A stretch of 33,291 bases of DNA from Hydrogenophaga sp. (GTDB lineage: Bacteria > Pseudomonadota > Gammaproteobacteria > Burkholderiales > Burkholderiaceae_C), in assembly GCA_018993155.1 (NCBI GenBank), contig JAGKSX010000098.1, positions 1 to 33,291 of the forward strand, given 5' to 3'. How positions within the stretch are numbered: the stretch's first letter is position 1; each line of letters starts with the position of its first letter. A program made the position numbers and the translations under genes. Of the stretch, positions 24,143 to 33,291 are shown piece by piece. A model generated the notes under the pieces. That model worked only from the letters and a program-made list of their open reading frames with translations, did no database searches and had not been told where the DNA came from.

Positions 24143-25654
24143 ATGGATCTGATCACCAACCTCTCGATCGGTTTCGGCGTCGCCTTCACGGCGCAGAACC
24201 TCATCTACGCCTTCGTCGGCTGCCTGCTGGGCACGCTGATCGGTGTGCTGCCCGGCATCGGCCCGGTCGCCACCATCGCCATGCTCCTGCCCGCCACCTA
24301 CGGCCTGCCACCGGAAGCGGCGCTGATCATGCTGGCCGGCATCTACTACGGAGCGCAGTACGGCGGCTCCACCACCGCCATTCTGGTCAACCTGCCCGGC
24401 GAAGCGTCCTCGGTGGTGACCGTGATCGACGGCTACCAGATGGCGCGCAAGGGGCGGGCCGGGCCCGCGCTGGCCGCCGCCGGCCTGGGCTCCTTCTTCG
24501 CGGGTTGCGCCGGCACCCTGATCCTCGCGGCCTTCGCGCCGCCTTTGACCGAAGTGGCGTTGAAGTTCGGCCCGGCCGAGTACTTCTCGCTGATGGTGCT
24601 GGGCCTGATCGGCGCCGTGGTGCTGGCCTCGGGCTCGCTGCTCAAGGCGGTGGCCATGATCCTGCTCGGCCTGGCCTTCGGCCTGGTGGGCACCGACGTG
24701 AACTCCGGCGTGGCGCGCTACAGCTTCGACATCCCCGAACTCACCGATGGCATCAGCTTCATCGCCATCGCGATGGGCGTGTTCGGCTACGGCGAGATCA
24801 TCGCCAACCTGGCCACGCCGTCGGACCAGCGCGAGGTCTTCACGGCCAAGGTCAAGGGCCTGATGCCGACCAAGGAAGACTTCCAGCGCATGACGCCCGC
24901 CGTGCTGCGCGGCACGGCCCTGGGCTCGGTGCTGGGCATCCTGCCCGGCGGCGGCGCGCTGATGTCGGCCTTCGCCTCGTACACGATCGAGAAGAAGATC
25001 AAGCTCAAGAAGGGCGAAGTGCCGTTCGGCCAAGGCAACATCCGCGGCGTGGCCGGCCCCGAGTCCGCCAACAACGCCGGTGCGCAGACCTCGTTCATCC
25101 CGCTGCTCACGCTGGGCATTCCGCCCAATGCCGTGATGGCGCTGATGGTCGGTGCCATGACCATCCACAACATCCAGCCGGGCCCGCAGGTCATGACCAG
25201 CAACCCGGAACTGTTCTGGGGCCTGATCGCCTCGATGTGGATCGGCAACCTGATGCTGATCGTGCTCAACCTGCCCTTGATCGGCATGTGGATCAAGCTG
25301 CTGACGATTCCCTACAAGTGGCTATTCCCGGCCATCGTGCTGTTCTGTGCCGTGGGTGTGTACTCGGAGAACAACAACACCTTCGAGATCTGGATGGTCG
25401 CCATCTTCGGCGTGATCGGCTACCTGTTCCACAAGCTCAAGTGCGAGCCGGCGCCGCTGCTGCTGGGCCTGATCCTGGGACCGATGATGGAAGAGTACCT
25501 GCGGCGCGCGCTGCTGATCTCGCGCGGCGACTGGAGCGTGCTGGTCACGCGCCCGATGTCCGCCAGCCTGCTGGCCATCGCAGTGGTGCTGCTGGTCGTG
25601 GTGCTCCTGCCTTCGGTCAAGGCCAAGCGCGAAGAGGCGTTCGTGGAGGATTGA
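24143..25654 (+). CDS. tctA: Tripartite tricarboxylate transporter large membrane subunit TctA
   Basis: Large permease subunit of 503 residues with about twelve hydrophobic segments. Family hallmarks are present: GCLLGTLIGVLPGIGPVATIAM near the N-terminus, YYGAQYGGSTTAILVNLPGE, the matching second-half loop ILPGGGALMSAFASY, and VAGPESANNAGAQTSFIPLLTLGIPPN. The protein forms the transport channel with TctB and needs a TctC binding protein. No tctC lies in the window on either side, which is unusual, although many betaproteobacteria carry numerous unlinked TctC (Bug) proteins. A hairpin-rich repeat follows the stop. Confidence 0.94.
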   Translation: MDLITNLSIGFGVAFTAQNLIYAFVGCLLGTLIGVLPGIGPVATIAMLLPATYGLPPEAALIMLAGIYYGAQYGGSTTAILVNLPGEASSVVTVIDGYQMARKGRAGPALAAAGLGSFFAGCAGTLILAAFAPPLTEVALKFGPAEYFSLMVLGLIGAVVLASGSLLKAVAMILLGLAFGLVGTDVNSGVARYSFDIPELTDGISFIAIAMGVFGYGEIIANLATPSDQREVFTAKVKGLMPTKEDFQRMTPAVLRGTALGSVLGILPGGGALMSAFASYTIEKKIKLKKGEVPFGQGNIRGVAGPESANNAGAQTSFIPLLTLGIPPNAVMALMVGAMTIHNIQPGPQVMTSNPELFWGLIASMWIGNLMLIVLNLPLIGMWIKLLTIPYKWLFPAIVLFCAVGVYSENNNTFEIWMVAIFGVIGYLFHKLKCEPAPLLLGLILGPMMEEYLRRALLISRGDWSVLVTRPMSASLLAIAVVLLVVVLLPSVKAKREEAFVED

Positions 25655-25658
25655 GACT

Positions 25659-25763
25659 CCCCCCTGCGCCGCTTCGCGGCTTCCCCCCTCTCTGGCGCGC
25701 CTTCGGCGCTGGGAGGGGGGACGGCATCTTGGGCCGGCGAAGCCGGACCCTTGATGCCCCTGG
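25659..25763. repeat. Hairpin-rich intergenic repeat, copy A
   Basis: Three hairpins in a row follow the tctA stop: GCCGC-TTC-GCGGC (25668-25680); CCCCCCTC (25683-25690) with GAGGGGGG (25713-25720), enclosing GCGCC-TTC-GGCGC; and CCGGC-GAA-GCCGG (25734-25746). It ends with TTGATGCCCCTGG. The same order of elements recurs at 30655-30742. Such a layout suggests a dispersed, non-coding repeat that may end transcription or protect mRNA 3' ends. Confidence 0.6.
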
Positions 25764-25803
25764 AGTGGAGTGGCCTCTGCGGATGCCGCTGGGTGGTGTC
25801 GCT

Positions 25804-28131
<2,328 letters not shown>

Positions 28132-28334
28132 GGCAACGGGAAAAGACGCACATGCCGACGATTGAAGCACAGGGCCTGTGCCGCCTAGCAAGGGAAAAAG
28201 ACCGCAAAGCCGCGCGAGTTCGGGCGACCGACATCCGTCACGGTTGCGGGGGCAGACACCTGCGCGACTGCCGGGCGGCTGCCCAGTCGCTGCCGGGACA
28301 AAGTCGGGCCACTGCGCGGCCACAGAATGCCGCC

Positions 28335-29018
28335 ATGGGAACCCTCTACCTTGTGCGCCACGGCCAGGCCTCGTTTGGCTCGGACGACTACGACCGGCTC
28401 AGCGAAATGGGCCAGCGCCAGAGCGTGCAGCTGGGCCGCTACTGGGCCGAGCGCGGGCTGGTGTTCGACGCCGTGATCACCGGCACCCTGCGCCGGCACC
28501 AGCAGACCTGGGCCGGCATCGCCGAAGGCGCGGGGCTCTCATACGAACCCCTGGCCTGGGCCGGCCTGAACGAGTACGACAGCGAGGCGGTGATCCGCGC
28601 CATCCACCCGCACCCTTTGCAGAAGCCGCGCAGCGCCGCCGAAGCCCCCGAGCTCTACCGACACCACTTCCGCCTGTTGCGCGACGGCCTCGCGCAGTGG
28701 ATGGCCGGCACCGTGAGCCCGCAGGGCATGCCCAGCTACACCGAGTTCGTGCGCGGCGTGACGGGCGCGCTCGACCATGTGCGCGCGAACCACCACGGCC
28801 AGAACGTGCTGCTGGTCTCCAGCGGCGGGCCGATCTCCACCGCCGTGGGGCATGTGCTGGGGCTGAGCCCGGAAGCCACGATCGAGCTGAACCTGCGCAT
28901 CCGCAACAGCGCGGTGACGGAGTTCCAGTTCAATCCCAAGCGCCACACGCTGCTGAGCTACAACACGCTGCCGCACCTGGACCGCGCGGAGTTCAGGGAC
29001 TGGGCAACTTACGCCTGA
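28335..29018 (+). CDS. Histidine-phosphatase-superfamily (phosphoglycerate-mutase-like) protein with atypical second motif
   Basis: Protein of 227 residues from ATG 28335; an upstream in-frame extension of 61 codons is unlikely because it is Arg/Cys-rich. The first catalytic motif is intact: LYLVRHGQASFG with nucleophile H9. TGTLRRHQQTW supplies the usual Arg region. The second motif, normally SHGG with a catalytic His, reads LLVSSGGPISTAVG, so Ser replaces His. This could mark a subfamily with altered or no phosphatase activity. The substrate is unknown. It is divergent from the hybrid kinase and convergent with the creatininase-family gene, with a 2-base gap. Confidence 0.85.
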   Translation: MGTLYLVRHGQASFGSDDYDRLSEMGQRQSVQLGRYWAERGLVFDAVITGTLRRHQQTWAGIAEGAGLSYEPLAWAGLNEYDSEAVIRAIHPHPLQKPRSAAEAPELYRHHFRLLRDGLAQWMAGTVSPQGMPSYTEFVRGVTGALDHVRANHHGQNVLLVSSGGPISTAVGHVLGLSPEATIELNLRIRNSAVTEFQFNPKRHTLLSYNTLPHLDRAEFRDWATYA

Positions 29019-29020
29019 GG

Positions 29021-29863
29021 CTAGACCTTGGGCGGAAAGGCGACGCGCTCGGTGAGCGTGTCCGGTGGCAGCCGGTCGATTTCGCTCAAGAGCTGGGCCA
29101 GCGCGCGGCCGGCGGCTTCGAGCACGACCTGGCCCTTGTCGGCGCTGGCGGCGGCGGCGTTGCCCACGGCGCCTTGTGGGTTGTAGTCCTGCATCTGCCA
29201 GGCCAGTTTGGCGCTCTTGCCATTGCCCAGGATGGGGAAGCGCTGGGCGCGGCCCTGTGAGGCTGACCGGAAGTGCTCGGCCTCGCGCAGGTGCACCCGC
29301 TCGGGTGACAGCGCGAGCATGAGCGAGGTCTCGATCTCGCCCGCGTGGATGCCGAAGCGGTGCTCCTCGGCGCTGAACAGCGCGTTCAGGTCGTGCCCCT
29401 TGGCGTCGGTAAGCGGCAAGTGGAACCAGTTCACGCTGTAGACCAGCATGCCCAGCCGCGCGCGCAGGTCGCGCGCCACGAGGTCGAGCGCGCCCACCTG
29501 GCCGCCGTGCGCATTGAACAGCACGAGCTTCTTCACGCCGCTGGCCGCCACGCACTCGGCCAGCTCAGTCCACACCCGCATCAGGGTCTCGATCCTGAGC
29601 GTGAGCGTGCCCGCGAAACCGGTGTGCTCGGGGCTGTAGCCCACGGCCTGCGTGGGCAGCACCAGCACCGGCAGCTCGCTGGCGATGTGCGGCAAGGCCG
29701 CGCGCAGCACACCGTTGACGATGTCCGTGTCGACCGACAGCGGCAGGTGCGGCCCGTGCTGTTCGGTGGCGGCCACCGGCAGCACGGCGATGGCGCGCGC
29801 GGTGTCCAGCGCGGCGAAATCGGCGGTGGTGAGGTCGGACCAGAAGCGGGATGGGGCGGACAT
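29021..29863 (-). CDS. Creatininase-family amidohydrolase
   Basis: Cytoplasmic metal-dependent hydrolase of 280 residues. The binuclear metal site of the family is complete: E34 and H36 in AATEQHGPHLPL, D45 in SVDTDIVN, H119 in LFNAHGGQVGAL and E176 or E178 in IHAGEIETS. Family members include creatininase, mycofactocin MftE and riboflavin-pathway ArfB; nothing nearby points to any of these, so the substrate is unknown. It starts 45 bases from the divergent alaX gene. The gap contains the tandem 9-mers TTAAGTGCG and TTAAGCGCG (29873-29890). Confidence 0.9.
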   Translation of the reverse strand: MSAPSRFWSDLTTADFAALDTARAIAVLPVAATEQHGPHLPLSVDTDIVNGVLRAALPHIASELPVLVLPTQAVGYSPEHTGFAGTLTLRIETLMRVWTELAECVAASGVKKLVLFNAHGGQVGALDLVARDLRARLGMLVYSVNWFHLPLTDAKGHDLNALFSAEEHRFGIHAGEIETSLMLALSPERVHLREAEHFRSASQGRAQRFPILGNGKSAKLAWQMQDYNPQGAVGNAAAASADKGQVVLEAAGRALAQLLSEIDRLPPDTLTERVAFPPKV

Positions 29864-29908
29864 GCCCGCATCTTAAGTGCGTTAAGCGCGCCCCCGTAAG
29901 ATGGCCCG

Positions 29909-30688
29909 ATGACCCACGACCTTTTCCGCCAGGACGCCTACCTGCAGCAGTGCGACGCCACCGTGGCGCGCATCGACGAACTGGGCGTCGTGCTCGACCG
30001 CACGGTGTTCTACCCCCTGGGCGGCGGCCAGGCCGGCGATGCCGGCACGCTCACCCTGGCCGACGGCACGGCCGTCGCGATCGCCGACACCCGCAAGGGC
30101 AAGGACGCCGAAGGCCGGCCCACCGCCGACATCGTGCATGTCCCCGCGCCCGGGCAGGACGCCGCGCTGGCCCGGCTCGCCGCCGGCATGGCGGTCACCG
30201 CCCGCATCGACTGGGCGCGCCGCCACCGGCTGATGCGCTTTCACACCGCCACCCACCTGCTGTGCCACCTCGTGCCGGTGCCGGTGAACGGCTGCTCGAT
30301 CACGCCCGACTACGCGCGCATGGACCTGCACCTGACCGACCCGCTCGACAAGGAAGTGCTCACGCAAGGCCTGGCACGGCTGGTGGCCGAGTCGCACCCG
30401 CTGACCGTGGGCGCGATCACCGACGCCGAACTCGACGCCAACCCCGCACTGGTCAAGAGCATGAGCGTGGCCCCGCCGCGCGGCAGCGGCACCGTGCGCA
30501 CCATCCGCATCGGCGAGGGCGATCGGCTGATCGACCTGCAGCCCTGCGGCGGTACGCACGTGGCGAACACGGCCGAGATCGGGCGCGTGGTGATCACCAA
30601 GATCGAGAAGAAGTCGGCCACCACCAGGAGGGTGGTGCTGGGGTTTCAGGAAACACCCCCCGCGTCGCCTTCGGCGCCTCCCCCCTGA
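29909..30688 (+). CDS. Alanyl-tRNA editing protein AlaX (free-standing trans-editing domain)
   Basis: AlaX hydrolyses Ser or Gly wrongly attached to tRNA-Ala, like the editing domain of AlaRS. The protein has 259 residues. Zinc ligands are all present: H112 and H116 in FHTATHLLCH, and C213 and H217 in LQPCGGTHVANT. An N-terminal domain with YPLGGGQAGDAG matches AlaRS-like forms. The conserved sequence ends at about residue 246 (KIEKKSATTRRVVLGF). The final dozen residues, rich in Pro, Ala and Ser, are read out of the intergenic repeat copy B, and the TGA stop lies in the loop of its hairpin. Start at 29909 has no strong ribosome-binding site. Confidence 0.9.
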   Translation: MTHDLFRQDAYLQQCDATVARIDELGVVLDRTVFYPLGGGQAGDAGTLTLADGTAVAIADTRKGKDAEGRPTADIVHVPAPGQDAALARLAAGMAVTARIDWARRHRLMRFHTATHLLCHLVPVPVNGCSITPDYARMDLHLTDPLDKEVLTQGLARLVAESHPLTVGAITDAELDANPALVKSMSVAPPRGSGTVRTIRIGEGDRLIDLQPCGGTHVANTAEIGRVVITKIEKKSATTRRVVLGFQETPPASPSAPPP

Positions 30689-30742
30689 AGGGGGACGACA
30701 CCTGAGGCCCGGCAAAGCCGGTTCCTCGGTGCCTCTGGCCGG
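30655..30742. repeat. Hairpin-rich intergenic repeat, copy B
   Basis: Same element order as copy A: a GCC-TTC-GGC hairpin; CCCCCT (30681-30686) with AGGGGG (30689-30694); then GACGACACCTGAGG, CCGGC-AAA-GCCGG (30709-30721), and TCGGTGCCTCTGG. Overlaps the last codons of alaX and lies between convergent alaX and the cyclopropane synthase gene, so it may act as a two-way terminator. Confidence 0.6.
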
Positions 30743-30750
30743 GCTCGTTG

Positions 30751-31971
30751 CTAGCGGTAGATGAAGCGCCGCGACCACGGCAGGCCTTGGGCGGGCTGGC
30801 CCGCCGCGCGGCAGATCACCTGGTAGATCGACACCTCGTCGTGTTCGAAGGCCCAGGCGCAGCCCGCGAGGTACACGCGCCAGATGCGCCACTTGCGCTC
30901 GTCCACCAGCGGCTTGATCTGCGCCGTGCGCGCCTCGAAGGCCTCGCTCCAGAGCTGCGTGGTGCGCATGTAGTGGCGGCGCAGGCTCTCGATGTCGAAG
31001 GCCTCCAGCCCGCCTTCCTGCATGGTGCGCAGCACGGTGCCGATGTGCGGCAGCTCGCCCTGCGGGAACACGTAGCGGTCGATGAAGGTGCCGCCGCCGT
31101 GCCGCGTCTCGCCATCCTGCGGATCGGTGCTGGTGATGCCGTGGTTCATGGCCCAGCCGCCGGGCTTGAGCAGCGAGCGGATGTGCCCGAAATACGACGC
31201 CAGGTGGTTCAGCCCCACGTGCTCGAACATGCCCACGCTGGTGATGCGGTCGAACGGACCGTCCTTCACGTCGCGGTAGTCCTGCAGGCGGATGTCGATG
31301 CGGTCTTCCAGGCCGGCGGCCTTCACGCGCTCGCGCGCCAGCTCGTGCTGGTTCTTCGAGAGCGTCACGCCCACGCAGTGCGCGCCGAACTTCTGCGCCG
31401 CGCGCAACACCAGCGCGCCCCAGCCACAGCCGATGTCGAGCAGGCGCTGGCCCGGCTGCAGCTGGATCTTGGTGAGGATGTGGTCGATCTTCTTGACCTG
31501 CGCCTCGTCCAGCGTTTCGTCGCCGTTCTCGAAGTAGCCGCAGGAATAGACCATGCGCTCGTCCAGCCACTGGGCGTAGAACGCGTTGGACACGTCGTAG
31601 TGGTACTGGATGGCCTCGCTGTCGCTCTCGCGCGTGTGGGCGAAGCGCCGGCGCAGGCGCCCGAGCAGGCCGCCATCGGGCTCGGCGGTCTCGGCCAGGC
31701 GGTGCGCCACGGCCAGGATGTCCGCCATCGAACCCTCCACGTCGATCAGGCCCTCCACATAGGCCTGGCCCAGGGTGTCCAGGCCGGGGTCGATGAGCAG
31801 CGGCAGCGCCGAGGCGTCGCGCACCCGGATCTCCACCTGCGGCGCATCGAACTCACCCAGGGAGAGCGAAGACGAGCCCCGCTCACCCCAACTCAGGCGC
31901 ACCGGCAGGTTTACCCGCGACTTGACTCTTTGCGCCCATGGCAGCAAGGCGCGTTCAACGATCGATCCCAT
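30751..31971 (-). CDS. cfa: Cyclopropane-fatty-acyl-phospholipid synthase
   Basis: SAM-dependent enzyme that adds a methylene bridge to unsaturated acyl chains of membrane phospholipids, a known response to stress and stationary phase. The protein has 406 residues, near the usual length. An N-terminal domain precedes IQYHYDVSNAFYAQWLDERMVYSCGYF, a family hallmark. The SAM-binding motif is QRLLDIGCGWGALVL, followed by GVTLSKNQHELARER, LQDYRDV, FDRITSVGMFEHVG and FIDRYVFPQGELPHI. I chose ATG 31971, which follows GGAGGG at 8 bases, over an in-frame TTG two codons upstream. It faces away from the DsbD-like gene, with 223 bases between them. Confidence 0.95.
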   Translation of the reverse strand: MGSIVERALLPWAQRVKSRVNLPVRLSWGERGSSSLSLGEFDAPQVEIRVRDASALPLLIDPGLDTLGQAYVEGLIDVEGSMADILAVAHRLAETAEPDGGLLGRLRRRFAHTRESDSEAIQYHYDVSNAFYAQWLDERMVYSCGYFENGDETLDEAQVKKIDHILTKIQLQPGQRLLDIGCGWGALVLRAAQKFGAHCVGVTLSKNQHELARERVKAAGLEDRIDIRLQDYRDVKDGPFDRITSVGMFEHVGLNHLASYFGHIRSLLKPGGWAMNHGITSTDPQDGETRHGGGTFIDRYVFPQGELPHIGTVLRTMQEGGLEAFDIESLRRHYMRTTQLWSEAFEARTAQIKPLVDERKWRIWRVYLAGCAWAFEHDEVSIYQVICRAAGQPAQGLPWSRRFIYR

Positions 31972-32194
31972 GCACAAAACCCTCCATGCTGGTCACCACC
32001 CGTCCGCCCCCGGTTGTACCCAAACATGAAAGCCCTGTGAAGCCTGGGTGAAAAGCCCACAGCGTGTCGCTGCGCACGGAAAAACAGTGCTCGCTTATAT
32101 TTGAGCGGCCTGCCCCAGGAACTTGGGCGCGCCCGGCCTCTCATACCCACGGGCGGCGCCACCGCCCCGCCCCGATCCCCCTGCCTGTTGCCCG

Positions 32195-33291
32195 ATGCCC
32201 CTCAACGCCCTTTCCTCGGTCCGCCACGCCACGCGCCACCTGCTCGGCGCCCTGCTGCTGGCGCTCGCCCCCCTCTCGGTGCCCGCCCAGGGCCTGCTGT
32301 CGGGTGCGGCACCCGCGCAGACCGTGGTGCAGAGCGACCAGGCGCGTGCCGAGTTGCTGGCCCATGCCCCTGAAGGCGCCGGGCCGGGCCAGCCCATCTG
32401 GGTCGGGCTGCAGATCACCCACGCGCCCGAATGGCACACCTACTGGAAGAACTCGGGCGACTCCGGCCTGCCCACCGACCTGCAGTGGACGCTGCCGCCG
32501 GGCGTGACGGCCGGGGCCATCGCCTGGCCCACGCCGCGCAAGTTCCCGATTGGCAACCTCGCCAATTACGGCTACGACGGCACCGTGGTGCTGCCGGTGC
32601 CGCTGACCGTGGACCCCGGTTTCACCGGCAGCCACATTGACGTCAAGCTCCAGGCGACCTGGCTGGTCTGCCGCAAGGAATGCATCCCGGAAGAAGGGAA
32701 CTTCGCCCTGCGCCTGCCGGTGCGTGGCTCCACCGGCCTGCACGGTGCCGCCTTCGACGCCAGCTTCCAGGCCGCGCCCAAGGACCAGCCTGCGCAGGAC
32801 AGCCGCACCGCCCCCGAGCCCGGCTTCCTGAACGTGGCGCTCAGCGGCCTGCCCGCTGCCTGGCGCGGCCAGGCGCTGGAGTTCTTCCCCGAAGCCGCCG
32901 GCCTGATCGAACCCGGCCAGCCCTGGACGCAGGCCTGGGACGGCGAGCGCTGGACGGCGCGCGTGCCGCTCTCGCCGCACCGCAGCGACAGCCCGGACCG
33001 GCTCACGCTGGTGGTGGCCCAGGCCTCGCCGGCGGGCCAGGGGCCGGGCAGTCCCGGCGTGCGTCTGGACGTGCCGGTGCAAGGCAGCTGGCCGGCCGCC
33101 GCGCCCCTGCCCGCCGCGGTGCCCGAGGCGCTGCAGGCCGCGCTGGACGCCAATGCGGCCCGCGCGACCGCCGCCGCCCCCGCGGGCGGCGCCACCTCGC
33201 TCACCCTGGGCGCGGCCCTGCTGGGCGCGCTGCTCGGCGGGCTGATCCTCAACCTCATGCCCTGCGTGTTCCCGGTGCTGGCCATCAAGGT
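32195..33291 (+). CDS. DsbD-family thiol:disulfide reductase, N-terminal part (3' truncated by window edge)
   Basis: The frame is open from ATG 32195 to the window end, 365 codons. A signal peptide is visible (MPLNALSSVRHATRHLLGAL then LLALAPLSVPAQG). The periplasmic N-terminal domain has WHTYWKNSGDSGLPTDLQWT, FPIGNLANYGYDG and the paired cysteines in WLVCRKECIPEEG, all typical of DsbD/ScsB-type proteins. After an Ala-rich linker, the first membrane helix GALLGGLILNLMPCVFPVLAIK begins the DsbD transmembrane domain, with its redox Cys. The protein would carry electrons from cytoplasmic thioredoxin to periplasmic substrates. The rest of the membrane domain and any C-terminal thioredoxin domain lie beyond the window. 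A possible -10 TATATT is at 32097-32102; no clear -35 or ribosome-binding site was seen. Confidence 0.88.
   Translation, partial: MPLNALSSVRHATRHLLGALLLALAPLSVPAQGLLSGAAPAQTVVQSDQARAELLAHAPEGAGPGQPIWVGLQITHAPEWHTYWKNSGDSGLPTDLQWTLPPGVTAGAIAWPTPRKFPIGNLANYGYDGTVVLPVPLTVDPGFTGSHIDVKLQATWLVCRKECIPEEGNFALRLPVRGSTGLHGAAFDASFQAAPKDQPAQDSRTAPEPGFLNVALSGLPAAWRGQALEFFPEAAGLIEPGQPWTQAWDGERWTARVPLSPHRSDSPDRLTLVVAQASPAGQGPGSPGVRLDVPVQGSWPAAAPLPAAVPEALQAALDANAARATAAAPAGGATSLTLGAALLGALLGGLILNLMPCVFPVLAIK

Noticed and set aside
28152-28334. N-terminal extension of the histidine-phosphatase-like protein
   Set aside because: The extension is Arg/Cys-rich and unlike the family; the RHG motif is expected near residue 8, which matches the ATG at 28335. 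A short hairpin (28264-28290) in this gap has no T-run.
29873-29890. Tandem 9-mers TTAAGTGCG/TTAAGCGCG between the creatininase-family and alaX genes
   Set aside because: Only two imperfect units in a 45-base gap; too short to call an operator without comparison.

Overview
The window looks like two genomes joined in one contig. Positions 1 to about 10,090 read as an alphaproteobacterium, probably a sphingomonad (Erythrobacteraceae-like). Positions from about 10,120 to the end read as a betaproteobacterium of the Comamonadaceae (Hydrogenophaga-like). These taxonomic calls rest on protein style and codon choice recalled from these groups, not on a search. The switch lies inside one ABC-F reading frame (9532-11484). 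Its first 196 residues are EttA-type and the rest is Uup-type, and the change falls in the Walker B stretch LLLDEPTNHLD that both families share. A metagenome assembly chimera is the simplest explanation.

Left part (1-9531): a tightly packed chemotaxis operon on the plus strand. It holds the C-terminal half of CheA, then CheR, CheB, CheD, CheY, CheW, two small unrecognised proteins, a multi-pass membrane chemoreceptor with a one-base frameshift, and a soluble globin-coupled chemoreceptor (haem oxygen sensor). Many junctions are ATGA overlaps. A convergent secreted M28 metallopeptidase follows, and then the start of ettA.

Right part, 10.1-13.8 kb: the C-terminal part of Uup and a hybrid kinase (PAS, HisKA, HATPase, REC, HPt).

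Right part, 13.8-21.3 kb: a MocR-type regulator transcribed divergently from a seven-gene run. The run encodes a LysE/RhtB exporter, an EamA exporter, a PLP aminotransferase, a glutathione S-transferase, a PhzF-like protein, a VOC protein and a threonine-dehydratase-like PLP enzyme. The shared promoter region carries a perfect 10-bp inverted repeat. The set looks like a regulated unit for export and breakdown of an amino acid or amino-acid-like compound.

Right part, 21.3-25.7 kb: an OmpR-type regulator and kinase (TctD/TctE-like) next to tctB and tctA of a tripartite tricarboxylate transporter. No tctC is present. An 8+8 bp palindrome lies in front of tctB.

Right part, 25.7-33.3 kb: a membrane hybrid kinase, a histidine-phosphatase-family protein with an unusual second motif, a creatininase-family amidohydrolase, an AlaX-type alanyl-tRNA editing protein, a cyclopropane-fatty-acid synthase, and the 5' part of a DsbD-like thiol:disulfide reductase cut by the window end. 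Two copies of a hairpin-rich intergenic repeat sit at 25659-25763 and 30655-30742, and the second supplies the last codons and stop of alaX. I saw no tRNA, rRNA, CRISPR array or insertion sequence.
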